Part shown: in pieces, positions 21,661 through 33,649 of the stretch | Numbering within the stretch: position 1 is the first letter of the stretch | Layout of the letters: every line of letters starts with the position of its first letter | The notes under the pieces: model-generated | The model's database searches: none | Told to the model about the DNA's origin: nothing | What the model saw: the letters and a program-made list of their open reading frames with translations, nothing else | Made by a program: the position numbers and the translations under genes | From: Brasenia schreberi | Taxonomy: Eukaryota; Streptophyta; Magnoliopsida; Nymphaeales; Cabombaceae | Assembly: GCA_036023115.1 (NCBI GenBank) | Contig: JAYKKT010000086.1 | Span: forward strand, 11,485,501 to 11,549,500 | Direction of reading: 5' to 3' | DNA: 64,000 nt

Positions 21661-24586
21661 TGTAGACGCGGAAATTTTTGACTCCGGGTTTCTTAGGGAC
21701 TCGAGCGAACCTTTCTGTATCTACGTTCGCTTTTTATGAACAAGGGGCGTGCCAACTAGCTTACTCAAGCAAGCGAAGTAAGTTTTCGCAAGATCTTACT
21801 CGTTTGGGGCGATTGTGAGCAAGTGGGCTCTTTTCGTCGCAGACTTTCTTACACCGATGCGCAAGGGTCAGTCTGTACGCTTAGCAAAGTCGATTTTTGA
21901 ACAAATATAACCTCTTTGAAAACATACGAAGTGTTTGATTGGGTTTTGTTTGTATTGTTGCAGATTTTATTTCACGTGGGATTTGCACGTGCCTATGTCT
22001 CTAATTTTAGCCAATTTGGGCGTGAGATATGTGTGTCAAGTGCCTAAATGTGACGAGTTTTGCACGGGTGTATGGGGTTTGCTTTGATGCAATTATGCGT
22101 CCTAACTCGTGGTGTGGTGAATATGCAATGCAAACTCACGCAACTGAACGGAAAAACCCAGAATTGAAAGATATAGCCGAAGGGAAATTGCAAAAGGGAA
22201 ATATAGCTATATCTTAAGAGCGGAAAGGTATGCCGTGTATAAATTGAAATGCAACTTACACAGCTGAATCTTAAAACCTGAAATTTAAAGACATAGCGGA
22301 AGGGAAATACAACTATATATATATGGGCCCGAAGGACGCCAACGTGTGCGTGTTGTGTTTGTGTGTAAATGGAAAGACAAACACATGCAGCTGAACTGGG
22401 AAAAGGCAGCGGAAAGTATAGAAATATGACTATATCTTAGCGGCTGGTAAGGCCAAAATGGTGCGTGAGGTGCTTGAGCAAGCGCTCGGGTGTTCTTTGG
22501 GTGTGAGTGTGTAATTGAAAGACAAACTTACACGACTTAATGTAACAACCTAGCTGAATTGAAATACATATATAGAATAAGAGCGAAGGCTCAATGCATG
22601 CGTGTGTGGAGTGTATAAAATTAAAGACAACTCACGCAACTCTTACTAGAGTCTTAGGAGTAAGAGCGAAAGCTCAATGGTGCTTGTGGGTGCTTGTGTA
22701 CGAGTAAGAGCTAAGGCTCAAGTGCTCGTGTGTGCTTCGTGTAGCAAGCCACATTATTACAACCCGGGGGGAGACAAGGCTCCGTTAATACAACCCTGTA
22801 TCCAAATTGAATTAAGTACGAAGCAAGTTAACGTAAAAGACCAAGTTTAGACACTTACAAATAGTTGGTCCGTCTTCACTTGCTCGTGCTTGGGCTTGTG
22901 ATTCACTTTGGGCAGCCAAGAGGGGTTTTCCTAAGTGGCTTTAAGAAGAGATTAGGGCTTAGGGAAGGCTCACGATCTTAGGGTTTAGGAGAGCTTGGGT
23001 TTGGCCAAGAGAAGGGTCGCGGTCCTAAGGGGTCACGGCCTAAGGCGAGGCTAGTCTTAGTCAAGGGGATAGGAGGTCAAGGCCTAAATGGGGTGGCTGG
23101 TATGGCTGGCTAAAGCTGGCAGGGTGCAGGTCAGGCCGCAGTGGTGCGGGGCGCACAGTGGCGCTGCAAGGGATTCGGTTGACGCGCAGGGCGCGAGGCA
23201 CGCAGTGGCGCGGGACGACATCAGGGGCACTGGGCATTGTAGGGGGTTAGGGTGATGCGCAGGGCGCGCGGACAGGGTGCGGGGCATACGACATTCTCTC
23301 GGGGGGACGCAGGTAGCGGCTAGCACGGTAGGGGCGCGTAGGGGCGCGTTTGGCTGGCCAGGGGCTTTAATGTTTGTTAGGGATAGTTTGAGGCGGTTGG
23401 GGTTAGGTTAGGTCCAGTTAGGGTTCAGTTAGGGTTAGGTTGGTTCAGTTAGGCTTAGGTTGGTTTGAGTCTAGGCTAGTTTAGGGCTAGGTTTACCTCT
23501 TGGAGCCGGTCCTTCTTGGCTTGAGCCCACTTCTCCACGGTTGCAGCCTCTTGGTCTAGCCCACCTTGGTTGCAGCCTCTTGGTCTAGACCCACTTAGCC
23601 CACATGGCTTGAGCCCACCTCACCTAATGAGCCAACATGGCTTGAACCACTCTCTCACTCTCTCTCCTCCCCAAGTGGATTTCACGTGAACTTGTGGAGA
23701 CCCCCTCACTCCTATTTATAGGTATTTGAGGTGGGTCTTGGATTTGGGTTTGGGTTTGGGATTTGGATGTGGATATGGATATTTTGGTCAAGATCTGATC
23801 CAATCCAAACACTATTTAGATCCAATCTAAATCCAAACACTATTTGGATTGACCCAAACACTATTTGGATTAGCCCAAATCCAAACACTATTCACTATAT
23901 GGATTTGGATCTGGATATTTATGGTCTAGATTCAAATCAAAATTTCTCTGGATAGTCCTTCTTGGCTTCTCGAGGTGTACGATCTGTGAGGGCCCTGGTT
24001 TCATCATTGACCCGTCTGGTGTTGGGTTTCCCCAATCGGTGTCGTCCGGATCCATTTTGCTTTTTAGACTCTGTTTCTGCTCATTTCTGGTCCTCCCGGT
24101 TCAGATTCAGGATACTGGAGTGAGAATGGTCAATCTGGCTTTCTCGTGCTCCTGGCTTGCCATCTGCTTCATGCTTGAGCCTTCCGTTCGCCTTTCAATC
24201 CTAGCTTTTATCAGGCCAGGATGTTCTTCTAGGCTTTAGAACGGACTTCTGAAGCTGTTTCTGGTGTTGGCCTTCGTGAGCGGCTTGCTAGGCTGCTTCT
24301 GGGTCAGGTGTCATCTTCGCGAGCTCCACCTATTCGCCTTGGCCTTTTGGGGATGATGGGGTTGAGCCCGGGTTTCAAAACTCCTATTCGGATATGGGGC
24401 TTCAGAACACTATTTACAGTTTAAAAAGCAATATGTACAGAGTTTTAAAACATATGTACAGGTTTTCAAATATGTACAGGGTTGTCTGGAAGGCTCCTGG
24501 GTTTCCAAACTCAAAATAGCCCTTTGGGGCTGCTTTTGTAAAACCAGGTATGTTTGAGAAAGTCGTGAGATTTTGGGGTTTTTACA
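21661..24586 (-). repeat. 3' LTR of E4 (2926 bp), divergent subfamily
   Basis: It starts TGTAGACGCGGAAA and ends GGTTTTTACA. It shares the LTR plan, with the U5 hairpin at 21848-21865, degenerate ~110-bp repeats (22200-22730), GGAG-CCTTGT-CTCC near 22775-22790, a GC-rich leader (23090-23350), and GGATTTG-rich U3 (23730-23950). Sequence divergence from LTR L and the E1/E2 LTRs is large, so it is an older or separate subfamily. Confidence 0.8.
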
Positions 24587-25754
24587 GATACCCCTCTTTG
24601 GCATTATCCAAATAGATTTGGATAATGGCAAAGACGACAATACCCCTTTCAATGTTTTCTTGGATCTATCCACAAAAATATGGGATCATCCTAATTTTTT
24701 AGCAAAATCTCTCTTTAAAACCTGATAGGAGGAGATATCACGCCAAAGGGAACTTTCAGATATGGGTTCCTGGTCCTAAATGGGGATCCTGTTATGAAGT
24801 GTTCATGCGTGAATATGCAAGTGCATGATATGGATGAGACGCCAAGAAGGGCGATCTCCTAGAGACCAGATGGTATGGTTGAACTTTTGAGATTTATGAA
24901 GACCTGCTGCTTCAAGTGAGTGGGCCTTATGTTGCTTGATGTTTGAGTTTTCAAAATCTATTTACAAGAGGAAAGCTGCTTTTAGCCTCGATCCTAAGGA
25001 CCTTCGGCTCCTCGTGTTTGCCTTTACTTGAGTCTTGACACTCGCTAATCTAGTGGAGGTTTTATAAGAAAACAAGCTAGATTTCAAAATTCCTACGCCT
25101 TACTCGAAACATCAAATTCTCAAACAAAATGAAATTCAAGTAAGTAAATCCTATTTTTACTTTAGGATTCCTCGAAATAAACCTTGTTTTACTTGGGATA
25201 AGTCGTAGGGATGGGAAAGAGATACCACGGTCCCTTCTGAACTGTCCCGTGGTTTTAGGCATAGAAGGCGGAAAACTGCTCTTCTTGATTCTTTTGGCTT
25301 TTTCTTTCTTTTTTCATAGAGGGTCTCCCTTTGAGAGTATTTTTTCTTTATTCCCTCTTTTCCACAGAAGAATCGATTTTCTATTTTTGAGATTCAGCTT
25401 TCCTTTATTGGGAAAGAGATTTTGGTAGGGATTTCTCTTTATTTTCGCCAAATTTTCCTTTTGGAAGGAGAAGAGAAGGGGGGGAAGACTTATCCCAAGG
25501 TCATACTCGATCCATTCCAGATCAGCCTATTTAGAAATAGCACGTACTACTTGCAAGTATCTTGCTATATTGAACTAGGCCTTTCTTTGTAAGCAGAAGG
25601 ATTTTGAAATGTAACCACGTATTTGGAAAGCTCCACTTTTTCGCAAGTGTGAATTCTCTCATTCAGGGTCACCCAATTCGCCTTTGATCCTTACTTTCGA
25701 AGTTTCGAAGCAAGTTTCCTAAAGCATTTTCGAAAATGGGGATTTAACTAGATC
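24587..25754 (-). other. E4 3' noncoding region and polypurine tract
   Basis: GATA, then the complement of AAAGAGGGG (CCCCTCTTT at 24591-24599), then the stem ATTATCCAAAT...ATTTGGATAAT (24600-24629). Its flanks differ from E1 in a compensatory way. The rest is the shared ~1.1-kb noncoding stretch. Confidence 0.75.
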
Positions 25755-27544
25755 CTACACATGATACTTCTTTAAGTATTGAATATTTATAGGATCTGCT
25801 AAATTCCTACCTTCTACATCGATCAACCAGTATGAGTTGTTTGTGGTGGTTCCACGCACAACATAAGGGCCATCCCACTTGGGCCGCCACTTTCCAAGTG
25901 GATGTGGGCCACGATAATGGATGATTTTCAAAACAAGATCTCCTACTTCAAAGTGGCGAGGTTTCATATGTTTCTCATAATGTCGGACGATCATTTGCCG
26001 GTATGCGTGAGCATGATCCATAGCAAGGAGTCGCCTCTCATCTAACAAATCTAGTTCGGCCATCCTAGCATGTTGAAGCATCTCTAGGGGAAGGTCGAGT
26101 GCAATGGATGTATGAAATGAATGCAATCGTGTATGAATGGGGATGATGGCGTTTGTGCCATAGACCAACTCAAATGATGTGGCATTTGTGGGAGTTCGAA
26201 TGGAAGTCCTATAAGCCCATAAGGCTTCATCTAGCTTCTCATGCCACGTCCTACCCTTCTCTAAAGTTTTCTCAATAATACTAATGAGAGTCTTATTCGT
26301 GGCTTCGGCTTGGCCGTTGCCTTGAGGGTAGTAGGGCGAGGAGAAGTGGTGAGTTATGCCATAGGTGTTGCACAACTTGACCATCCGCTCAATTTTTGAA
26401 TGGGGTGCCATTATCGGACACAAGGTCTCTTGGAACTCCAAATCGAGCCAAGATATTCCTCCTAATGAAAGCCACCACATGTTGCCCCTAGACATTGGTC
26501 AGGGAGATGGCTTCGACCCACTTGGAGAAGTACTCAGTGGCTGCTAAAATGAACCTATGCCCATTCGATACCTTTGGGAAAATTGGCCCTACTATATTAA
26601 ACGCCCACATGGTGAATGGCCAGGGGCTGACCACGGAATGCAATGATGATGAGGGGATATGAATGGCGTGTCCATGCACTTGACATGGATGACACTTCCT
26701 AACATGATCGTGGCAATCCTTTTTCAGAGTGGACCAAAAATAACCCGCTCTAAGCATTTTCATTGCCATCATGTTGGCATTGACATGACCTCCACATTCT
26801 CCATCGTGGAATTTATGCATAAGAGTCCTAGCCTCCTCTAGATCGACACATCTTAGTAAGATGCCGGTAAAACTCTTTTTATACAAAACCTTACCAAAAA
26901 TCATGTATCTAGTAGAAATCTTTCGGATGAATGCCTTATCTTTGGATGTGGCATTCTCAGCGAATCCCCCATTTTCCAAAAAACACTTTATGTTGTAAAA
27001 CCAAGGTTTTTCTTCAGAATCTTGGTTATTTTGGCAAATTTGGAAATCGTATATGGAAGAAGTGGGTGCGTGCCATATCTCTACGGATCGGTTTCCAAAG
27101 TGGGATCGACCCTTAGGGCTGAACCCAAGGAGGAGAGGGCGTTGGCAACGCCATTATCCTCTCTTCCTACGTGTGTGAGTGTACACGATTGGAACGACTC
27201 GACCAATCGAGTGACTAACCCGTGATATGGAAGCAGTTTTTCATTTCGCACTTGCCAAATTTTCAAAACTTGGTTTATAACGAGGAGTGATTCTCCAAAG
27301 ACCTCGATGCATGATGCCCCTAGAGTTTTCGAAATCCTTAAGCCTTGTATGAGTGCTTCATATTCAACTATATTGTTGGAACATTCGAAATCTAGGCGAA
27401 TTGCTATGGGGATCTCACCCTTTTTAGGGGATATGAGGATGACCCCGGCACCAACCCCTCTTTTGTTTCGTGCCCCATCGAAGTGCATCTTCCACACTTG
27501 GTTTTCGAAAGAGTTTGCCAAAATGTGGTTTTGAAATTGGTTTT
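25755..27544 (-). pseudogene. pol: E4 pol: archaeal-type RNase H and integrase
   Basis: Minus-strand homology covers the second RNase H (MHFDGARNKRG, VEYEAL, FGESLLVINQ), the HHCC domain (CGGHVNANMMAMK, CHPCQVHGH) and the DDE core up to the natural end QYLKKYHV. Several frameshifts are visible, for example near 26395, 26490 and 27000-27080. The second RNase H Asp in FGDS is changed to Glu (FGES). Upstream pol is cut off by LTR L. Confidence 0.85.
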
Positions 27545-30489
27545 TGTAGACACGAAAAACCTCCGCCTCCCTGGTTTCTCAAGCTTGGAGCGAATCCTTT
27601 CGTGTGTCTAAGTCCTATTTGTATAAACAGGGCATGCCAGCTAGCTTACCTAAGCTAGCAAAGATATATTTTAACCTGACTTCTAACGTGGCGATTGTGA
27701 GCAAGCAAGCTCTTGTCATCGCAGGCCTTCTTGCACCGATGCGCAAGGGTCAGTCTGTATGCTTTTAAAAATCGAGTTTAGGGTAGAAAAAGCCTACGAA
27801 AGCGGTTCGAGGTGTTTGATTTGGGTCTTTTTAGTGCGATTGTAGATTTTAGATCACGTGGATTTGCACGTGCCTAAGTCTTTCTTTTTATCCCTTTATG
27901 GGCCACCTAGGTGTGTGTTATGAACACTCCACTAAATGTGGCGAATTTTGAGTGGGAGTATGGGGTTAGCTTTGATGCAAGATGCACCCTAACTCGTGGT
28001 ATGGCGTAGATGCAATGCAAACTCATGCTACTCCAAAGGGAAAACCCGAATGTAAAGACAATACCGAAGGAAAATGACTTAAGGGAAATGACTTGTAATG
28101 TAAATGTCGAAGGGAAATAACCGAAGGGAAATACGTATATAAGGTATATATGGGCCCTTACTCGGGTCTTGCCAATAAGAGCGAAGGCTCAATGTGGGTG
28201 CGTGCTTGAATTGAAGTACTACGCACACAACATGAAATTAAACCCAAATATAAATTGCAGTATGGCCTTAACTAAGGTCTTGGGAATAAGAGCGAAAGCT
28301 CAATGTGTGTGAGTGCTTGAATTGAAGTACTACGCACACAACATGAAATTAAACCCAAATATAAATTGCAGTATGGCCTTAATTAAGGTCTTAGGAATAA
28401 GAGCGAAAGCTCAATGTGTGTGAGTGCTTGAATTGAAGTACTATGCACACAACATGAAATTAAACCCAAATAGTATAGCACGGCCCTTACTTGGGTCTTA
28501 CAAATAAGAGCGAAGGCTCAATGTGTGTGAGTGCTTGAATTGAAGTACTACGCACACGACATGAAATTAAACCCAAATAGTATAGCACGACCCTTACTTG
28601 GGTCTTACAAATAAGAGCGAAGGCTCAATGTGTGTGCGTGCTTGAATTGAAAGACAACACACCCAACTCAAGCAAAACCCTACGTAAGTTAAAGTATATA
28701 TATATATTTATATCTTAGGGGCTGATTAGGCCCGTGTGTGTTCAAAATTGTGCACGACTAAGAGAGTGCACGTGTGTGTGGGTGTGCCAAGCCACGTTAT
28801 TACAAGCGGGGGGAGACTATGCTCCGTTATTACAACCCCATATCAACTTGAATTTAAGCAAGTCTACAATTAAGGACCGAGTTATGCACTTACTTATAGC
28901 TGGTCCGAAGATGCCTTGCTTGAGCGTGGGCTTGGCCTTCGCCTTGGGCTGCAAGAGGGAGCTCCTCGGAGTTGAACGGCAAGGGGGGTTGCTGACCGGA
29001 TGCCTTAGGTGCGTGGGAGGGGCGCCTTGAAGATGGTCGGCTGCTAGGAATGGGCTGGCTTTGTGTGTTGGGCTAAGGTGACTAAGTAGGGTCACTAAGG
29101 TTGGGTGTAGTATTAGGAAAGATGGCACTAAGTGGGAGCCTAAGGGAGTGTGTGGCTGGCCGAGTGGATATGGTACAGTCGGTTGGAGTGGCCGACTAAG
29201 GGAGACTTGGTGGTGGCTGGCTGCTAGGGTGGCTAGGCAATGGCGAGGATGGGAAGGAAAGCTAGCTAGGGTATGTGGTAAGATGGAGTTAGGGGCTGGT
29301 GGGAAGTGATGGGGGCAGGTCTTAGGGAGCTAAGTGGAGTGGCCGGATGTTGCTAGGGGAAGTGGTTCAAGGCGGGTGTTTGAAGTGGCTAAGGTTTGGT
29401 CGAATGGGTAGGATGGCGGGTGGCTGGTGTTGGGATGATGTGGCGGTGGTGTAGGTGGTTGAGAGTGGAGGGGGAGTGAAGAAGAGGTAGAGTGAAGGAT
29501 AGGGTACTAATCGAAAAGGGGAAGAAGGCAATGGATGGGAGAGGAGCAGCTGGGTGGTTGAAGTGGATGGTTCGGCCGTGTGGAAATGGTGGCGACGGGT
29601 GGTTGGCCTGCTGGGGTATGGTGGTGCAGGTGGAGCAAGGTGGTGGCCGGCTGTGGTGCAGGTGGAAGACTCGGCTGGGAGAGATGGCTGAGGTCGGCTG
29701 GGATCGGCTGGGCTTTTTGAAGATGGAAAACCCGCCCCTTGGGGGGGGGTTTATATAGGGCTGAAGAGGGCGGTTGGGGCTGGTATTAGGAGGGTGGTAA
29801 GGTGGTCTAGGGGTGGTGGTGTGGTGATAAGGTAGGCTGGTTTTGGGGAGGGACCAGATATTTTGATTTAGGGGGTTTTAGGAATATGGTGTGCTAGGTT
29901 TAGGTGGGGTGGTTTAGGGGTTTAGGGTTTAGCTAGGTGGGTTGGTTTTGGGGTGAGGTTTAGTGAGGTGGGTTAGGTGATTAGGCTAGGATTAGGTTAG
30001 GTTTGGGAAAATTAAACTAGGTTTAGGGAAGGATTAGGGAAGTGGGTTAGGTGATTAGGTTGGGATTAGGCCGGGATTAGAGAAGTGGGTTAGGTGATTA
30101 GGCTAGGTTTAGGATAGGATTAGGGTAAGAGGCTAGGATTAGGGCTTTTTGACTAGGATTGGTTTAAGGAGCTCCCTTTGCATGGCCCATAGACCTTGTT
30201 GCATCATGTTGGTGCAGCCCTAGGTTAGGTTTTGGCTAATTACAAGCTTAAACCCATGCTAATTAGGCTAACCCACATGATGGACCCCAAACTTGACACA
30301 CAAGTCAAGCTTAATTACAACCACACTCTAATCTTATCCTCCCCCACTCTCTCTCATTTATGAGAATTCAAGTGGGCCCCACCTCCATTTATGAGAAGGT
30401 GATGTGGGCCATGGATGTGGATATTGGATTGGATCTCTGGATCCAAATCCAAATCCAAGTCCACACATGGGTTTGGATTGGGATCTGGA
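27545..30489 (-). repeat. LTR L: large minus-orientation LTR fragment
   Basis: It starts TGTAGACACG inside E4 pol and runs through U5 (hairpins at 27691-27722 and 27730-27747), five ~110-bp repeats (about 28150-28680), the polyadenylation-like block (near 28795-28840), a GC-rich leader, TATATAAA, telomere-like tract (29880-30160) and U3. It stops at GGATCTGGA (30489), about 500 bp short of the LTR end. It is then joined to E3 reverse transcriptase. The stretch 30355-30365 shows a small local rearrangement. Confidence 0.85.
29750..29757 (-). promoter_or_regulatory. TATA box of LTR L
   Basis: In element sense this is CCCTATATAAACCCC, the best TATA match among the family-1 LTRs. It is followed by the conserved GGGCGGGTTTTCC. 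The position equals TATTTAAA in the other copies. Confidence 0.5.
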
Positions 30490-31451
30490 CTACAAATCAT
30501 AAAATGTTTTCATTCATGGATGGCTATTTAGGATATAACCAAATCAAACTAAGCCCACGAGATCAGGCTAAGACCGCTTTCACAATCCCATGGGGCACGT
30601 ACTGCTATACAGTCATGTCCTTTGGTTTGAAAAATGCTGGCACCACATACCAGAGAGCTATGACCTCGATCTTTCATAATCAAATTCATGAGCTCATAGA
30701 GGTATATGTAGATGATCTCCTGGCTAAGTCAAAAACTCGATGCACTCATCTCGAATGCTTACAAAAGATTTTCGAAAGGCTTAGACTTTACAACGTAAAG
30801 CTAAACCCTTAAAAGTGTGTATTCGGTGTAGAATCCGATAAGCTTTTAGGATTTATGGTAAGCCAAAGGGGCATAGAAGTCGACCCCTCTAAGTGTCGAG
30901 CCGTCATAGACATGGCTCCACCCTCTAATCTCACACAGATTCGTAGCCTCCAGGGTCGTCTACAGTCCATTCGCAGGTTTATCTCAAACCTGGCAACTAG
31001 ATGCGAACCCTTCAACAAGTTGTTGAGAAATGGCACGAAATTTTTATGGGATGACGAGTGGCAAAAATCGTTTGAAAGGCTAAAGGCGTACTTAGTTAAC
31101 CCCCCTGTTTTAAACCCTCCAAAGCAAGGAAAACCTCTTCTGCTTTACATTTCCGTGCATGCGAATGCCTTGGGAGCTCTGTTAGCTCAGCACGAGGATG
31201 ACACTCACAAGGAATGTACCATATACTATCTTTCAAAAATTGTCCTGGCTTACGAAAGGAATTATCAGGCCATGGAGAAGACGTGCTTGGCCCTAGTTTG
31301 GGCCTGCCAGAAATTTTGACACTATTTCCTAGATCATGAGATCTGGATAATGTCCAAGCTTGACCCAATCAAGCACTTATTCGAAAAACCCATTCTCACG
31401 GGTAGATTGGGCAAATGGCAACTCCTTCTAATGGAGTATGACTTGAAATAC
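30490..31451 (+). pseudogene. pol: E3 pol, upstream part (reverse transcriptase and first RNase H)
   Basis: It begins abruptly at ACAAATCATAAAATG (the middle of reverse transcriptase, MFSFMDGYLGYNQIKLS), fused to LTR L. It contains FGLKNAGTTYQRAM and YVDDLLAKSK. A Gln codon is TAA near 30811 (LNP*), and Arg is TGA near 31318 in the first RNase H. The frame otherwise continues to 31451, where E1 is inserted. The gene resumes at 60941. Confidence 0.9.
31447..31451 (+). repeat. Target-site duplication of E1, left (AATAC)
   Basis: AATAC precedes the E1 LTR. The same five bases follow the other LTR at 60936-60940. Joining the flanks without one copy restores E3 pol homology. Confidence 0.95.
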
Positions 31452-31929
31452 TGTAAACACCCCGAAATCCCACGAATTTCTCAAAATCCCTCTGGTTTTA
31501 TACAAGCAGCCCCCAAAGGGCCATTTTGAGTTTGGAAACCCAGGAGCCTTCCAAACAACTCTGTACATATGTTTTAAACTTTATCTTTCAAAAACATATG
31601 ATATAGCTTTTGAAAACCCTTTTAAAACATGTTTTGAAACCCCGAAGTGGCTTGGCTCGATCAAGACAGGACCAGGAGAGCCAAGAAGAGCCCGGAACCG
31701 GAGCACCTGTCGAGCCCGGCACAGCATCTCTTGCATCTCATTCACATCCCAGGATCTCGAACGTCCAAGACCCTGTTCTTACCAAAATATCATTTGAAGT
31801 CATCTCCGGAAGGCAGAAACGGAGGCGGGCGACCATGTTGGCGAAGACCCAACGCAGACGGAGCACTGATGCTGTCAGGCCCCGCACGAATCGTCCGTCT
31901 CGAACCCGGCCCGAAGGAGTCAGAGTTCA

Positions 31930-32037
31930 GTTTGGATTGGATCTGGACCATATATATCCAGATTCCAATCCAAACCCATATGTGGATTTGGATTTGGATT
32001 TGGATCCAGAAATCCAATCCAATATCCATATCCATGG
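31930..32037 (+). repeat. GGATTTG/ATCC-rich U3 segment with imperfect palindrome
   Basis: Short GGATTT and ATCC units are repeated. GGATTGGATCTGGA and TCCAGATTCCAATCC flank a TATATA core and can form a ~14-bp stem. This segment is present in all LTR subfamilies here, including F2 and E4. Confidence 0.7.
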
Positions 32038-32289
32038 CCCACATCACCTTCTCATAAATGGAGGTGGGGCCCACTTGAAATTCACGTGGGATATTGGGCA
32101 TGAGAGAGAGTGGGGGTGATAAATATCAAGAGTGTTGTATTAAGCTTGACTTGTGTGTCAAGTTTGGGTTTAATCTTGTGGTTTAGCCTAATTGAGTGGG
32201 TTTAAGCTTGTAATTAGCTAAAACCTAACCTAGGGCTGCACCAACATAGGGTGATCAAGGTCTATGGGCCATGCTAAGGGAGCTCCTTC

Positions 32290-32550
32290 ACCTAAACCTA
32301 ACCCAAAATGCCTAAACCTAGCCTAAACCCCTAATCCACCCCTAATTTGAACCTAATCACCTAACCCACTTCCCTAATCCCGGCCTAATCCCAACCTAAT
32401 CACCTAACCCACTCCCCTAATCCTTCCCTAAACCTAGATTAATTTCCCTAAACCTAGCCTAAACCTAGCCTAAACCACCTAACCTAGCTCACTAAACCTC
32501 ACCCTAAAACCCAACCACCTAACCTAGCCCTAAACCCCTAAACCACCCTT
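32290..32550 (+). repeat. Degenerate telomere-like tract in LTR
   Basis: Strings of CCTAAACC, CCTAATCC and CCTAACC, close to the plant telomere unit CCCTAAA, occupy ~260 bp upstream of the TATA box. The units are irregular, so this is not a true telomere array. Confidence 0.7.
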
Positions 32551-32686
32551 AGCCCACGATTTTCCCAAACCCCTAGTTTTAAAATATCTGGCCCAATCCC
32601 ATCCAGCCCACCTTATCTACATACTACCCTACCTAAACCACCTAACCACTACCCACAACCCAGCCCTAACCGACCTACCCATCCCC

Positions 32687-32694
32687 TATTTAAA
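32687..32694 (+). promoter_or_regulatory. TATA-like box of E1 5' LTR
   Basis: TATTTAAA in the context CCCTATTTAAAGCCCC, followed by GGGCGGGTTTTCC. The same block occurs in LTR B (41426-41433, -), C (52725-52732, -), D (58730-58737), E7 and L. A start site ~30 bp downstream is inferred. Confidence 0.45.
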
Positions 32695-32952
32695 GCCCCC
32701 CCATTGTGGGCGGGTTTTCCAAGTGGGAACCACACTCCACCACCCAGCCGGGCCCTCTTCCTCTCCCATCTCTCACCCGTCTTCCCAGCAGCTCCAGCCC
32801 CACCAGCCGCCACCTGCTCCGCCACTCTCCCTCTTCCGTCCACCATCACTGCCCCCCCAGCCGGACACCGCCACCTCACCCAGCCGGGCCCTCTTCCTTC
32901 TCCCATCTTCCACCAGCCGACAGCCACCTTTGCCGCCACTCCTTCCCATTCG

Positions 32953-32958
32953 GTAAGT
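32953..32958 (+). promoter_or_regulatory. Splice-donor-like site 1 in LTR leader
   Basis: CATTCGGTAAGT gives a seven-base match to U1 (G|GTAAGT). It is conserved in LTRs A, B, C, D and E7 but lost in L. A C-rich AG at 33023-33024 could make a 72-nt intron, or the site could pair with the acceptor before gag. Unproven. Confidence 0.35.
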
Positions 32959-33411
32959 CCCCCTAACTCCCTCAAAACCACTCTCTACCACCTCTCCACC
33001 CTTAACCACCCATCTTCCCCTTAGTTCCACCTCTTTGCCGCCACCACCTAAGCCTAGCCGAACCTAGGATAACCCAAGTGGCTGGCCATTGCTCAGCCAC
33101 CATCTCCCATTCGGCCGATCCCTTCCCTAGGTGTCCTATTTGGCCTTCCCACTAGCTCACCTTTTAGGTCCAGTTTCCCTAAGTCCCTAACTTCCCTAGT
33201 GACCCTAAGACCCACTTAGTCAGCCACTCTAAACTCCCTACTTGGAGGCGCCGCCCACTTGCCACCGGTCCCCTTCGAGGCGTCCATCCCGCGCCCATTT
33301 GCAGCCGGCCAGCACTCTTGGTCACGTACCTTCGCGGAGCTCCCGTTTGCAGCCCAAAGCCAAGGCCACGCTCAAGCAAGACCTCTACGGACCAGCTACT
33401 TGTAAGTTTCT

Positions 33412-33417
33412 AAACTC
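33412..33417 (+). promoter_or_regulatory. Splice-donor-like site 2 in LTR leader
   Basis: CTACTTGTAAGT lies at the end of the GC-rich leader. GTAAGT at this point is kept in A, B, C, D, L, E4 and the distant F2, and is altered only in the old E7 LTR. It lies ~50 bp before the polyadenylation-like repeats and 1.6 kb before the acceptor at 35010. Confidence 0.4.
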
Positions 33418-33461
33418 GGCCTTTAATCATACACTTGCTTGAAATTCAATTTGATACGGGG

Positions 33462-33502
33462 TTGTAATAACGGAGCATAGTCTCCCCCCGCTTGTAATAA
33501 CG
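33462..33502 (+). terminator. Duplicated polyadenylation-like signal
   Basis: TTGTAATAACG occurs twice (33462-33472 and 33492-33502), flanking a GGAG-CATAGT-CTCC stem. TGTAA and AATAA are typical plant polyadenylation elements, so this may set the end of R. The stem is kept while its loop varies in F2 (CGTGAT) and E4 (CCTTGT). Confidence 0.45.
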
Positions 33503-33649
33503 TGGCTTGGCACAACCACACACGTGCACTCTCTTAGTCGTGCACAATTTCAAACACACACGGGCCTAATCAGCCCCTAATATATAAGTGTACGTATATA
33601 TTTCATTTCCGAAGGGTTTTGTTTAAGTTGGGTGTGTTGTCTTTCAATT

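Larger units (their letters stand above)
21661..27544 (-). mobile_element. E4: Tat-lineage element, 3' LTR to second RNase H
   Basis: A 3' LTR (21661-24586), polypurine tract, 3' noncoding region and pol lie in minus orientation. Pol is interrupted at 27544/27545 by LTR L. E4 itself is inserted into the F2 LTR. Its remaining pol, gag and 5' LTR are not seen in the window. Confidence 0.8.

Noticed and set aside
31610..32119. 169-codon ORF repeated in the LTRs A, B, C and D (plus overlapping 136- and 103-codon ORFs)
   Set aside because: It lies in U3 upstream of the TATA box. Its repetition simply follows the LTR copies. It contains GGATTTG-derived peptide repeats and is broken in older LTRs.
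32704..33024. Proline-rich ORFs in the GC-rich LTR leader (also in LTRs B, C, D)
   Set aside because: Several frames and both strands are open because the region is C-rich and stop-poor. The longest sense frames begin without a supported ATG and no domain is visible.
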